Source: Phycisphaerae bacterium
Lineage (GTDB): Bacteria > Planctomycetota > Phycisphaerae > UBA1845 > UTPLA1
DNA length: 64,000 bases
Assembly: GCA_019636475.1 (NCBI GenBank)
Contig: JAHBXN010000002.1
Coordinates: 124,001 to 188,000, forward strand
Direction: 5' to 3'
Part shown: piece by piece, positions 21,114-29,418 of the stretch
Layout of the letters: each line of letters starts with the position of its first letter
Numbering within the stretch: position 1 is the stretch's first letter
Program-made: the position numbers and the translations under genes
The notes under the pieces: model-generated
What the model was told of the DNA's origin: nothing
Seen by the model: the letters and a program-made list of their open reading frames with translations, nothing else
Database searches by the model: none

Positions 21114-21335
21114 TCAGCCGGTCGTTGTATTGCCGCCGCTCAGAATCAGTTGGATCGGCAGCAATGCAATGTTCAACAGCACGCTATAGACCGCGCTGGG
21201 AAGCGCGTTGGCGAAGTTTGCGCCAAGCCTGTTGTTGAACGTCTGACACTGTTGAAACTGGAAGAGCGGAGCGGCCGCCAGGACGATGGCGATCCGACGC
21301 GCAACCTTGAAACGTCGAGCGGTTTTATTCTTCAT
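21114..21335 (-). CDS. Small putative secreted protein, paralogue of the next gene
   Basis: The protein has 73 residues from ATG 21335. It has a basic N-terminus (KNKTARRFKVARR), a hydrophobic stretch AIVLAAAPLFQFQQC, and a second hydrophobic stretch, LLNIALLPIQLILSGG, at the C-terminus. The layout matches the product of 21453-21695: basic start, LAAAPLFQ against LGAALPLFQ, then one conserved Cys and a C-terminal apolar helix. Function unknown. It may be exported or lie in the membrane. Confidence 0.55.
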   Translation of the reverse strand: MKNKTARRFKVARRIAIVLAAAPLFQFQQCQTFNNRLGANFANALPSAVYSVLLNIALLPIQLILSGGNTTTG

Positions 21336-21452
21336 GGCAATCTCGTTTCTGTTCATCACGCAGATGTCGCGGATTCGCGATCTACGGTTCTACTCGGATG
21401 ATGACGAGCTCATCTCGCCGAGCGGATGGGCGCGTCGGAAATTCACAAGGGA

Positions 21453-21695
21453 TCAGAAAAACGGGTTACGATTGGCCCCGAACAAAATCGCGAGAATGTC
21501 CGACGACGGGAAAAACTGAAGAAGCGTCGACTGGACCGTACTCACGAAGATGCCGAAGGTGGTTCGCGTCAGTGAGGTGAAGATCGTGCTATTCAATCCG
21601 AATGGGTCGCAAGTTCCCGTTGCCTGAAAGAGCGGCAGCGCCGCCCCCAACACGAGCAACCTCTTTTGCCACCGAACCATACGCTTCTGCCACAT
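21453..21695 (-). CDS. Small putative secreted protein, paralogue of 21114-21335
   Basis: The protein has 80 residues from ATG 21695, which has a strong GGGAG site 7 bases upstream; the open frame further upstream lacks support. The N-terminus MWQKRMVRWQKR is basic and is followed by LLVLGAALPLFQATGTC and a C-terminal hydrophobic region with a Phe-rich end. No known domain is seen. It sits in tandem with its paralogue 117 bases away, and divergent from mutY. Confidence 0.6.
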   Translation of the reverse strand: MWQKRMVRWQKRLLVLGAALPLFQATGTCDPFGLNSTIFTSLTRTTFGIFVSTVQSTLLQFFPSSDILAILFGANRNPFF

Positions 21696-21902
21696 GGCAT
21701 GCTCCCTAAATTCATGCGCGAGGACGCCGTCGGGTAAAACAATCATCTCAGGATGCCGAGCTTCATCGACAAACCAGCGTGAATCGGCATGAGCCAGCAT
21801 CAAGCTGGAGCGAAATCGTATCGTCCCGGCTGAAATGCCGCAAGAAACACGGTATTCGCAGTTCGACAGGACCTTCGCCCTGTTTGCGATCGCCTGAATG
21901 TC

Positions 21903-21908
21903 TACAAT
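21903..21908 (+). promoter_or_regulatory. -10 box close to the mutY start (possible leaderless transcript)
   Basis: TACAAT is followed by 7 bases and then the ATG at 21916, the same arrangement as before rlmN. If used, the ATG at 21898 could not be the start. The -35 region is poor. Confidence 0.35.
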
Positions 21909-21915
21909 CGAAGTC

Positions 21916-23106
21916 ATGCCAAGTCGCAAAAAGCCCGGCTCGACGCAAAAGAAGTTGTCAAAGAACGGGCTCGCGGCCGCTCAGCGAGTCGTCGTGATAT
22001 CGCCATCGGCTGTTCGTGCCGTCCGGTCACGGCTGCTTTTGTGGTACGGCGTTGAAAAGCGGCAACTCCCCTGGCGGGAATGCGGCGATCCCTACGCCAT
22101 CTGGCTGAGCGAAACGATGTTACAGCAGACCCAGGTTGCGACGGTCATTCCATACTATCGACGCTTTCTGAATCGTTATCCTACCGTCCGTCACCTGGCG
22201 GCTGCTCCTCTGGATGATGTGCTTGAGCTATGGGCAGGTCTGGGATACTACGCCCGCGCGAGGAACCTTCATCGGGCAGCCAACGCCGTGGTGAATGAGT
22301 TCGGCGGTTCATTCCCGCGAACAGCCGAGGCGCTTCAGCGCCTTCCGGGAGTTGGTGCGTACACGGCCGGGGCTGTCGCGTCGATCGCGTTCGGGGAGTG
22401 CAGTCCGGTCGTGGACGGGAACGTCTCCCGTGTGCTCTCGCGTCTGTTCGGTTTATTCGTCGACATCCAATCCACGGACGGACGGCGGCGGTTGTGGGAG
22501 ACCGCGGGAAGGCTGGTGGCGCCAAAGAATCCGGGTGATTTCAATCAGGCCTTGATGGAACTGGGCGCAACAGTCTGCCTGCCGAAACAAGCCGCTCGTT
22601 GCGACGTGTGTCCGCTCGTGCGATTGTGCGCGGCGTACAAGGCCGGCAACGTCGCGCAACTCCCCATCAAGGCGCGCAAATCGGCGGTCGTCCGGGAGAC
22701 ACACGCAGTGGCGGCGATTCGGTCCGGACAACGTTGGCTGTTCGTCAAGCGGCCGGAATCGGGCCTTTGGGGCGGCCTCTGGGAGTTGCCAACACAACGG
22801 AATGATGCGAATGACGAGGCTGTCGCCGACAGCGTCACACGTTTGGCATCCGAGCAACTGGATGGCGATTCAGCCCGGGCGATCTTTCGCACGGCCGCAC
22901 GTCCATTCTGCGACTTCACACATCAATTGACTCACCGAACCATACGTTTTGTGGGGCATGTCTGTACGACTTCGAACACGCTCAGAACGCAGGACACGTC
23001 GCGCCGGCGGTGGATGACCTTGAAGCAATCCGCCCGGCTCGGGCTTTCGCGCGGAATGCGCAAGATCGTGGAACTACTCAGGAACTCTCAAGAAACAGAG
23101 CGTTGA
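21916..23106 (+). CDS. mutY: A/G-specific adenine DNA glycosylase
   Basis: The protein has 396 residues from ATG 21916 (402 from ATG 21898). MutY removes A mispaired with 8-oxoguanine. Marks are LPWRECGDPYAIWLSETMLQQTQVATV with the catalytic Glu, the helix-hairpin-helix LPGVGAYTAGAVASIAFG, and the catalytic Asp in VVDGNVSRVLSRL. The Fe-S ligands are spaced C-x7-C-x2-C-x5-C, one residue longer in the first gap than the usual C-x6-C-x2-C-x5-C. The C-terminal NUDIX-like domain that reads 8-oxoG is present (about 255-385). It converges on the MtfA-like gene, leaving only 3 bases between the stops. Confidence 0.95.
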   Translation: MPSRKKPGSTQKKLSKNGLAAAQRVVVISPSAVRAVRSRLLLWYGVEKRQLPWRECGDPYAIWLSETMLQQTQVATVIPYYRRFLNRYPTVRHLAAAPLDDVLELWAGLGYYARARNLHRAANAVVNEFGGSFPRTAEALQRLPGVGAYTAGAVASIAFGECSPVVDGNVSRVLSRLFGLFVDIQSTDGRRRLWETAGRLVAPKNPGDFNQALMELGATVCLPKQAARCDVCPLVRLCAAYKAGNVAQLPIKARKSAVVRETHAVAAIRSGQRWLFVKRPESGLWGGLWELPTQRNDANDEAVADSVTRLASEQLDGDSARAIFRTAARPFCDFTHQLTHRTIRFVGHVCTTSNTLRTQDTSRRRWMTLKQSARLGLSRGMRKIVELLRNSQETER

Positions 23107-23109
23107 GTC

Positions 23110-23949
23110 TCATTGCCGAATGCGACGAAACCATCGGGTCGGCGCCGGCCGTCGCCATTGGCGCGGATCACGTCCGAAGAAATCGACGAACAAGCTGAAA
23201 AGCTCCCGGTGCATGACCGCCATCTCCTCGGGCCGCTCATAGAAAAACTCCGTGGCAACGGCGAAGAATTCGGCCTGGTCGGTTGCGGCGTACGGGTCAA
23301 GAAACGTCATTTCGCCCTGACGCTCCTTCGTAACAAACGTGCGATACTCCCGCATAAAAACCTTCTCCCAGCGCTGGGCCCACTCGCGCGTCGGCAGCGG
23401 GGGAATGCCGTCGGCCTCGCCGTTCTGCATGTCGATGACATGTGCAAACTCATGAATGACGACGTTGTATCCATCGCGCAGCCCCTGAAACGAGTGGCCG
23501 ACGCTGTTCCAGGCCAGCACGACCGGACCTCGCCGCCACGCCTCTCCAGCCCGGACACGCTCGATGGCATATCGGGTTCCATCCGGTCCGATCGCTTCGA
23601 TCGTTTCCTTGAAATCGTGGGGGTAGATGATGATCTCCCGGAGCCTCGGAAACACATCCAGGCCCGGCAGTCCGAGCAGGAGTCGGCAGGCCCCGGCCGC
23701 GACAATGACGCGGATCTGGTCCGTGATGTCAAGCCCGCGACATCCGAGGAACGACTTTTCGGAAAGGAAGATCCGGATACATTCGCGGAGGCGCGATCGA
23801 TCCGGCTCGCTGAACAATCTGAACTCAGGCACAGCACGCAGAATATGAGGCATCCACTCTTCGGGAAACGGCCTGGCCAGCAGTTCCGCGCGGCGCTGGT
23901 CGCGTGATTGAAAGAGTCTCGAAATGAATCGGAGTATTGAGCGCACCAT
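23110..23949 (-). CDS. MtfA-like zinc peptidase (M90 family)
   Basis: The protein has 279 residues from ATG 23949. The zinc site is VVIHEFAHVIDMQNG, with a third ligand likely in the downstream DQAEFFAVATEFFYERPEEM. The family pattern WNSVGHSFQGLRDGYNVVIHEFAH and an early domain with FLGCRGLDITDQIRVIVAAGACRLLL match MtfA. In E. coli MtfA controls the Mlc repressor of glucose uptake. Whether that role exists here is unknown. No signal peptide; probably cytoplasmic. Confidence 0.88.
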   Translation of the reverse strand: MVRSILRFISRLFQSRDQRRAELLARPFPEEWMPHILRAVPEFRLFSEPDRSRLRECIRIFLSEKSFLGCRGLDITDQIRVIVAAGACRLLLGLPGLDVFPRLREIIIYPHDFKETIEAIGPDGTRYAIERVRAGEAWRRGPVVLAWNSVGHSFQGLRDGYNVVIHEFAHVIDMQNGEADGIPPLPTREWAQRWEKVFMREYRTFVTKERQGEMTFLDPYAATDQAEFFAVATEFFYERPEEMAVMHRELFSLFVDFFGRDPRQWRRPAPTRWFRRIRQ

Positions 23950-24018
23950 GCCCCACCGCAAACGGTCAGAAGCATCCCGCATGCACCGGACGCCGGCGTG
24001 CGAACGGCCGGCCCGCGG

Positions 24019-24603
24019 TCAGCGGCGAAGAAAATTCGCGAGAAGTCGCATGCCTTCCGTGGTCAGAAAACTCTCCGGATGAAACTGCACGCCCTCCAGC
24101 GGGTGGACGCGATGACGCACCGCCATGATTACATCATCGTCGGTCCACGCGGAGACCTCAAACTCGGGCGGCAGGGTCTCGCGCACAATGACGAGCGAAT
24201 GATAGCGGGTTGCGGTAAAAGGGTTTGAGATGCCATCGAAGAGCGTACGACCGTCGTGGTGTATCTGGCTGGTCTTGCCGTGCATGATCCTTGCGGCGCG
24301 ATCGACGGTCGCGCCGAAAGTGAACCCGATGCATTGATGCCCGAGACAAACGCCCAGGACCGGGATTTTGTCGTGGAAGTGCCTGATGGCGTCGTTGCTG
24401 ATGCCGCCCTCGCGCGGGGTGCAGGGTCCCGGCGAGATAATCAGGTGCGAGGGATTCTTTTCGGCGATCTGATCGACCGTGACCTTGTCGTTCCTGTAAA
24501 CCACGATTTCGTGACGCAACGCACCGTCATCCATCCCGATCTCGCCGAGCCGCTGAACGAGGTTGTAGGTGAATGAGTCATAGTTATCGATAAGTACAAT
24601 CAT
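24019..24603 (-). CDS. trpG: Anthranilate/aminodeoxychorismate synthase glutamine amidotransferase subunit
   Basis: The protein has 194 residues. It supplies ammonia from glutamine to the chorismate-using partner for tryptophan or folate synthesis. The start MIVLIDNYDSFTYNLVQ is classic, as are ISPGPCTPREGG, the nucleophile in GVCLGHQCIG, and the His-Glu pair in GVQFHPESFLTTEG. The ATG at 24603 has AGGGA upstream. TrpG and PabA cannot be told apart without the partner gene, which is not in the window. Confidence 0.93.
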   Translation of the reverse strand: MIVLIDNYDSFTYNLVQRLGEIGMDDGALRHEIVVYRNDKVTVDQIAEKNPSHLIISPGPCTPREGGISNDAIRHFHDKIPVLGVCLGHQCIGFTFGATVDRAARIMHGKTSQIHHDGRTLFDGISNPFTATRYHSLVIVRETLPPEFEVSAWTDDDVIMAVRHRVHPLEGVQFHPESFLTTEGMRLLANFLRR

Positions 24604-24750
24604 GACGTCCCTGATTCAAACAAGTTAGAAACCAGCGGTTGCATTGTAGCATCGCCGGGCAATCTCTCGCGACGCGCGGCCGCGGCCGCGTTAGGATGAC
24701 CACATGGCCAAAGGATTTGATAAATCCGGCGTTTCATGAGGAGTCTGAGC

Positions 24751-25920
24751 TTGTCCCGCGACCACCAACCCGGCTTTGAAACAATCTGCATGCATCTCGG
24801 CGAAAATCGCGAACGGTACGACGGCGCGGTTGCGCCTCCGCTTTTTCAGAATTCGACATTCGCCTATCCGGACGCCGAATCGTTCGTACAGCGCAACATG
24901 CCCGGCTCCGCACGATTCGATTACACACGCCTCGGCAACCCGACGACAGATATTCTTGAAAAGAAGATCGCCGCGCTGGAAAAAGCGGAGGCCGCGCGGT
25001 CGTTCGGCTCGGGCATGGCCGCCATTTCCGCGGCGATTCTGTCGTGCGTGAAGGCCGGTGACCATATCGTGACAGTCGAAAGCGTGTACGGTCCCACGCG
25101 CAAACTGCTAAGCGGCTACTTGCCGGGATTCGGGATTGAAACCAGCTATGTGCGCGGCACTGAAGTCGAAGAGTTTGAGTCGGCGGTTCGCCCGAACACG
25201 AAGCTGATCTACCTGGAATCGCCGTCGAGCCTTCTGTTTGAATTGCAGGACCTGTCGCAGGTGGCAGAGCTGGCGAAGGGACGGTCGATCGCCACAGTCT
25301 GCGACAATAGCAACGCGACGCCGTTTTTTCAGAATCCGATTGTGCACGGCATCGACCTCGTTGTGCACACGGCGACGAAGTACATCGGCGGGCACAGCGA
25401 CCTCGTGGCGGGTTTCGTCGCGGGTAGCGGCGAGCGTATCGCCCGGCTGACCCGCGCGGAGGGCGAATTACTGGGCGGCGTATGCGACCCGTTCGCGAGC
25501 TGGCTGATGCTTCGAGGGCTTCGCACGCTGCCGCTCCGCATGGAGCGTCACCAGCGGAATGCCATGCATATCGCCCGCTTCCTGGAATCCGACATGCGGG
25601 TCCTGCGCGTTCATTACGATGGATTGGAATCGCACCCACAGGCGACGCTGGCCCGGCGACAGATGCGAGGCCACTCCGGAATGATGAGCGTGGAATTCCA
25701 GCAGAATTCTCGCGAGGCCGCCTTTGCAGTGGTGAATGCGCTGCGATACTTCTCCATCGCGGTTAGTTGGGGCGGCTATGAGAGCCTTGCAATCCCTGTA
25801 CAGGCGACAGACCCGGCAACCGGTAAGAAAATCTGGTTGGTTCGGCTCAGTGTCGGTCTGGAGAGCATCGAAGATCTGAAGATCGATCTGTACCAGGCGA
25901 TGAACGAGGCCGGTCTGTAG
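24751..25920 (+). CDS. Cys/Met metabolism PLP-dependent enzyme (cystathionine gamma-synthase/lyase family)
   Basis: The protein has 389 residues from TTG 24751; this start has GAGGAG exactly 7 bases upstream. An in-frame ATG at 24736 would add five residues but has no ribosome-binding site. The PLP Lys is in VHTATKYIGGHSDLVAG. YTRLGNPTTD and the SGMAAISAAILS turn are family features. Reactions in the family include cystathionine gamma-synthase, cystathionine lyases and methionine gamma-lyase; motifs visible here do not settle which. It probably serves sulphur amino acid metabolism. No partner gene is adjacent. Confidence 0.9.
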   Translation: MSRDHQPGFETICMHLGENRERYDGAVAPPLFQNSTFAYPDAESFVQRNMPGSARFDYTRLGNPTTDILEKKIAALEKAEAARSFGSGMAAISAAILSCVKAGDHIVTVESVYGPTRKLLSGYLPGFGIETSYVRGTEVEEFESAVRPNTKLIYLESPSSLLFELQDLSQVAELAKGRSIATVCDNSNATPFFQNPIVHGIDLVVHTATKYIGGHSDLVAGFVAGSGERIARLTRAEGELLGGVCDPFASWLMLRGLRTLPLRMERHQRNAMHIARFLESDMRVLRVHYDGLESHPQATLARRQMRGHSGMMSVEFQQNSREAAFAVVNALRYFSIAVSWGGYESLAIPVQATDPATGKKIWLVRLSVGLESIEDLKIDLYQAMNEAGL

Positions 25921-25962
25921 GAGGTCCGATCGAGGAATGTTGGCGATCGGATGGACGGCGCA

Positions 25963-25999
25963 GAAAAACAGCCCGCCAGGCATTCGATGCTCGGCGGGC
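25963..25999 (-). terminator. Intrinsic terminator of the pseudopilin gene at 26059
   Basis: On the minus strand a stem of GCCCGCC with GGCGGGC, further extended by GCAT/ATGC around a CGA loop, is followed by TGTTTTT. It lies about 60 bases after the stop codon. Confidence 0.75.
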
Positions 26000-26058
26000 C
26001 GCTGGGTGAATCAATTGTAGAGCGTCGGACCGGAAATCGACCGATTCGCCTGACAAAC

Positions 26059-26979
26059 TTATTGAGGAATGGTTCCCGGATCTGCCCAGATTGAGTAATC
26101 AGTGCCCTTGGCATATCGCGGATCGACAGTGGTGAATGCCGCATGGCCGTCGAAGTAGCCCAGGGAGAATTTGTTGAGCTTGCCGTGATAGCCTTCGGCG
26201 ACCTTTGGATTGACCGAGCTGGCGCTGGTCGGGTCGACCATGTCGTAGGCCCATCGGTTAAAGGCCGACTCAGAGAAGATCACGAAGCGGGCGCCGGACC
26301 CACCGACTTTAGCTTTGAGTAATTGTTTGCCCGCCTTGGTCATGGTCACCTGCGATTCAGGGTTTGGCGTGCCCTGCGCGGGAATGTTGTAGTACTGGCC
26401 GCTGCCGTTCCAGGGCGGACCTTCGACCCAGTACCAGCTCAGCGCATAGCTGGTACCGTTGAGCTGCCACGACGAATAGGCCGGCGGGCTGGCCGTCGGG
26501 CCGGAGCCGGTCAGAGGCGTGGCCTCGAACTTATCACCCGGATCGATGTATGACTTGATCGTGGTTCGGCCGTTGATGCCCGGGGCGATGTATTTGTTGA
26601 AAGGTCGCCACTCGGTCTGATACCTAAAAACGTCGCCGCCGGGATAGATCGGGTGATCGATCGTGGTCTGGAAGCCGCCGTAGATGAATTCGGAGGCATA
26701 TTGAGCGGATGCGCCGTTGTAGCTGAAACCGAGGTGCCAGGGTAATGCCAGTTCACCGGCCTGATCGTCGATGTACTGCGGGACGGTTTGAACGAGCGTC
26801 TTCAAATTACTAAGACAATAGGCCATGTTGCCGCTCTCTTTTGCCCGGGTCAGCGCCGGCAGCAAAATCGAGATCAGCAAAGCGATGATCGCGATGACCA
26901 CGAGAAGTTCGATCAACGTGAAGCCGCGCCGAACGGCCGCGCCGCGTCGAGCGATGAAGGACACGATTGCTGGTTTCAT
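26059..26979 (-). CDS. Type II secretion/type IV pilus-like pseudopilin
   Basis: The protein has 306 residues. The prepilin peptidase site is GFTLIELLVVIAIIALLIS at about residues 19-37, after a long basic leader. Cleavage should be between G and F. The rest is an exported domain rich in Tyr, Pro and Gly, ending with YFDGHAAF, like the planctomycete pseudopilins that carry an HxDG-type end motif. An AAAGGGTGG box precedes the ATG. The role is unknown; planctomycetes have many such proteins, and no secretion ATPase is nearby. A strong terminator follows it. Confidence 0.88.
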   Translation of the reverse strand: MKPAIVSFIARRGAAVRRGFTLIELLVVIAIIALLISILLPALTRAKESGNMAYCLSNLKTLVQTVPQYIDDQAGELALPWHLGFSYNGASAQYASEFIYGGFQTTIDHPIYPGGDVFRYQTEWRPFNKYIAPGINGRTTIKSYIDPGDKFEATPLTGSGPTASPPAYSSWQLNGTSYALSWYWVEGPPWNGSGQYYNIPAQGTPNPESQVTMTKAGKQLLKAKVGGSGARFVIFSESAFNRWAYDMVDPTSASSVNPKVAEGYHGKLNKFSLGYFDGHAAFTTVDPRYAKGTDYSIWADPGTIPQ

Positions 26980-27067
26980 AGATCCACCCTTTTCTTAAGC
27001 ACCTTCGATCGCGCCACCCAATCGGCGAAATCACAAATCGCCGCGGGGGTCGCATCGTCCGAATCTG

Positions 27068-27454
27068 TCAGCCGCAATCCGGGCATTTGCCGCGCTCACC
27101 ATCGCGCGTTTCCGCCGGATAATACTTGTTATGAATGTCGCACTTCAGGGCCGGCACTGCAGTCGGCTGCCCGCATTTTTCGCAGGTGTATGAAATCCTC
27201 ACCCGCGCGGCGCGCCGAATTCGACCGCCGCCCTCACCTTCCGGCGGCGGGGTCGGCGCTGAGCGGACTTCGATGGTTGCAAGGTGTTCGAGGCTGTCTT
27301 CGTAGTGCTCGCCACAGGATTCGCAGATGACAGTGATCATCTGCGAGCCAGCGTCCTTGGGAATCTTTTCTTCTCCGGAGGAGAAATAGAGAATCGATCC
27401 GGCGGCCAGCAATGCCACGACAATGATGGCGATCTTAACGCCCTTACCACCCAT
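27068..27454 (-). CDS. Membrane-anchored zinc-ribbon protein
   Basis: The protein has 128 residues from ATG 27454 (a GTG at 27466 is in frame; AAGGGTGG lies upstream). A single N-terminal membrane helix (about 7-25) is followed by CxxC pairs: CESCGEHY, CEKCGQPT, one Cys in the KCDIHNKYYP stretch, and CPDCG at the very end. These suggest two zinc ribbons facing the periplasm or cytoplasm. It is 88 bases from the pseudopilin gene on the same strand and ahead of it in transcription order, so they may form one unit. Function unknown. Confidence 0.7.
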   Translation of the reverse strand: MGGKGVKIAIIVVALLAAGSILYFSSGEEKIPKDAGSQMITVICESCGEHYEDSLEHLATIEVRSAPTPPPEGEGGGRIRRAARVRISYTCEKCGQPTAVPALKCDIHNKYYPAETRDGERGKCPDCG

Positions 27455-27939
27455 CCCGTTGTCCACCCTTTCGACCGCAGCAAACGTTGCCTGCGGATCG
27501 AATCCACCCCAAAGTTAAGGCGACCTTCGCGCCCCAGCGTTACGGCACATCAAGGTCGGTCGCCCGCTCCATACCTACGCACATACGAAACAGCGCGCCC
27601 TCTGAAGCACAGCCGTCGACTGAAGATCGACGCGCTTCATGGCATCTCGATGAAAAACAAACACAACTCAATTGTCAATTGGATGTGACCGACGATTCGG
27701 TCAGCGGATCATCCACGTCCACCCTATATATCCTATTCTAAACGCAATCGCGGCATCACTTCCAGCATCAATCGGAAAATCTTTAGGGACAAACGGTTAG
27801 CTCGCTCCAGACGGAGTCTGGCAACCCGCCGTGGCCCACGAAGTCGTAAATCGTGGGCCGCACGCCCGTGTGCCGCATCGACTTCGAGGCTGGGGTTCCG
27901 TATGGCGATGAGCGCAAAGGCAGCTTAGAGTCCCCCATC
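27455..27939. other. Long intergenic region rich in palindromes
   Basis: This 485-base stretch lies between the divergent zinc-ribbon and radA genes. It contains GACCGA-CGAT-TCGGTC (27687-27702), an AT-rich TATATATCC segment near 27725, and a cluster of two strong hairpins at 27807-27859. No protein-coding frame there has a start, ribosome-binding site and plausible product. Confidence 0.5.
27807..27859. repeat. REP-like pair of hairpins
   Basis: CCAGAC-GGA-GTCTGG at 27807-27821 is followed 11 bases later by GGCCCACGA at 27833-27841 and its perfect complement TCGTGGGCC at 27851-27859. Two adjacent imperfectly related palindromes with a CTCGCTCC lead-in look like the repetitive extragenic palindromes found in many bacteria. 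Only one copy occurs in the window. Confidence 0.45.
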
Positions 27940-29418
27940 GTGGCCAAGCAGCACTCACAATTCGTCTGCCGACAGTGCGGAGCAACCCAGTCGCGCTGGG
28001 CAGGCAAGTGTTCGGCCTGTGGCGAGTGGAACGCCCTCGAGGAGCGCGTGATCCGGGATGTCGCACCAGACAAGCATCGGCCACTCATTACAAGGGCAGA
28101 AGACGCGCAACTCGTTGTTTCACTGAAAGATGTGGAACCCGATCGCACGACGCGATGGTCGAGCGGACTGTCAGAATTCGACCGCGTCCTCGGCGGAGGC
28201 ATTGTACCGGGATCGGCGATCCTGATCGGCGGCGACCCCGGAATCGGCAAATCAACGCTGCTCTTACAAGTATGTCATGCACTATCTGCGACCGGAAAAG
28301 CGGTCCTCTATGTGACAAGTGAAGAATCGCTCGGCCAAACTCGCCTGCGTGCCGAGCGACTTCGAGTTTGTCGGACGACCGGGGTTGCGACGAGGCATCG
28401 CACTTCGGAATCGAGTCACAATCGCGACAAAGCAGATCGAGAAATGGCCGGCGAGTCAGAATCGCTTGTGGAATCGACGCTGCTGGTCGCGGCACAGGCA
28501 AATCTCGACATCATTTGCAACATCCTTCAGGAACAGCGGCCCGATATCGTCGTGATCGATTCGATCCAGATGGTCTACCGACCCGATCTGACGTCATCTC
28601 CCGGTTCGGCGTCGCAGCTTCGCGACGCGGCAGCTCGCCTGATCTGGCTGGCGAAGCAGATGGGATTTGCGTTGATGCTCGTGGGGCACGTGACCAAGGA
28701 AGGTTCGATCGCCGGGCCGAAAATTCTTGAGCATCTCGTGGACTGCGTGGCGTACTTCGAAGGAGACCGCTTTCACTCGCATCGCCTGGTCCGCGCCGTC
28801 AAGAATCGGTACGGCTCGACGGACGAACTGGGCATTTTCGAGATGACGGACGGCGGACTGAATCCGATTCCCGATCCGTCGAAGCTGTTTCTGAGCGAGC
28901 AGCGAGTTGCTCGCCCGGGATCGATTATTCTTGCGGCCTGCGAGGGCACACGAACACTCCTGGTGGAGGTGCAGGCACTTTGCGCGCAATCCGTCTTCGG
29001 AAGTGCCAAGCGAAAGGCATCCGGCGTGGATGCCGGGCGTGTGTCCATGCTCCTGGCGGTCATTGAGAAACATGCCCAATGCGTCCTTGGCGACCAGGAC
29101 GTCTTCGTCAACGTGGTCGGCGGCGTGCGTGTACATGAGCCGGCGGCTGATCTCGCGATTGCGCTGGCGACGTATTCAGCGATGACCAATCGGCGCTTGC
29201 CGTCCGGCACAGTCGTCTGCGGTGAGCTGGGGCTCGGCGCGGAGCTTCGGCCCGTACACCACCTGCGTCAGCGCGTGGCCGAGGCAGGCCGGGTCGGTTT
29301 CAACCGGTTCCTCCTGCCGAAGGGCGCGGCGTCGGATATCGGAAAGATGAACGGCAAAGGCGCGATCGAGATCGTCGCCTGTGAAGGTTTATCGCATGCA
29401 ATCCAATTCCTCGAATGA
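27940..29418 (+). CDS. radA: DNA repair protein RadA
   Basis: The protein has 492 residues from GTG 27940, chosen because it gives the normal AKQHSQFVCRQCG start. RadA is a hexameric ATPase that helps branch migration in recombination. It has the N-terminal zinc ribbon (CRQCG and CSACGEW), Walker A GGDPGIGKSTLL, VTSEESLGQTRLRAERL, VVIDSIQ, the RadA motif KNRYG (usually KNRFG) and the Lon-like C-terminal domain with GGVRVHEPAADLAIALA. About 30 extra residues, rich in Arg, Ser and Thr, lie between RLRAERL and LLVAAQANLD. Its end overlaps the O-antigen ligase gene by 23 bases. Confidence 0.94.
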   Translation: MAKQHSQFVCRQCGATQSRWAGKCSACGEWNALEERVIRDVAPDKHRPLITRAEDAQLVVSLKDVEPDRTTRWSSGLSEFDRVLGGGIVPGSAILIGGDPGIGKSTLLLQVCHALSATGKAVLYVTSEESLGQTRLRAERLRVCRTTGVATRHRTSESSHNRDKADREMAGESESLVESTLLVAAQANLDIICNILQEQRPDIVVIDSIQMVYRPDLTSSPGSASQLRDAAARLIWLAKQMGFALMLVGHVTKEGSIAGPKILEHLVDCVAYFEGDRFHSHRLVRAVKNRYGSTDELGIFEMTDGGLNPIPDPSKLFLSEQRVARPGSIILAACEGTRTLLVEVQALCAQSVFGSAKRKASGVDAGRVSMLLAVIEKHAQCVLGDQDVFVNVVGGVRVHEPAADLAIALATYSAMTNRRLPSGTVVCGELGLGAELRPVHHLRQRVAEAGRVGFNRFLLPKGAASDIGKMNGKGAIEIVACEGLSHAIQFLE

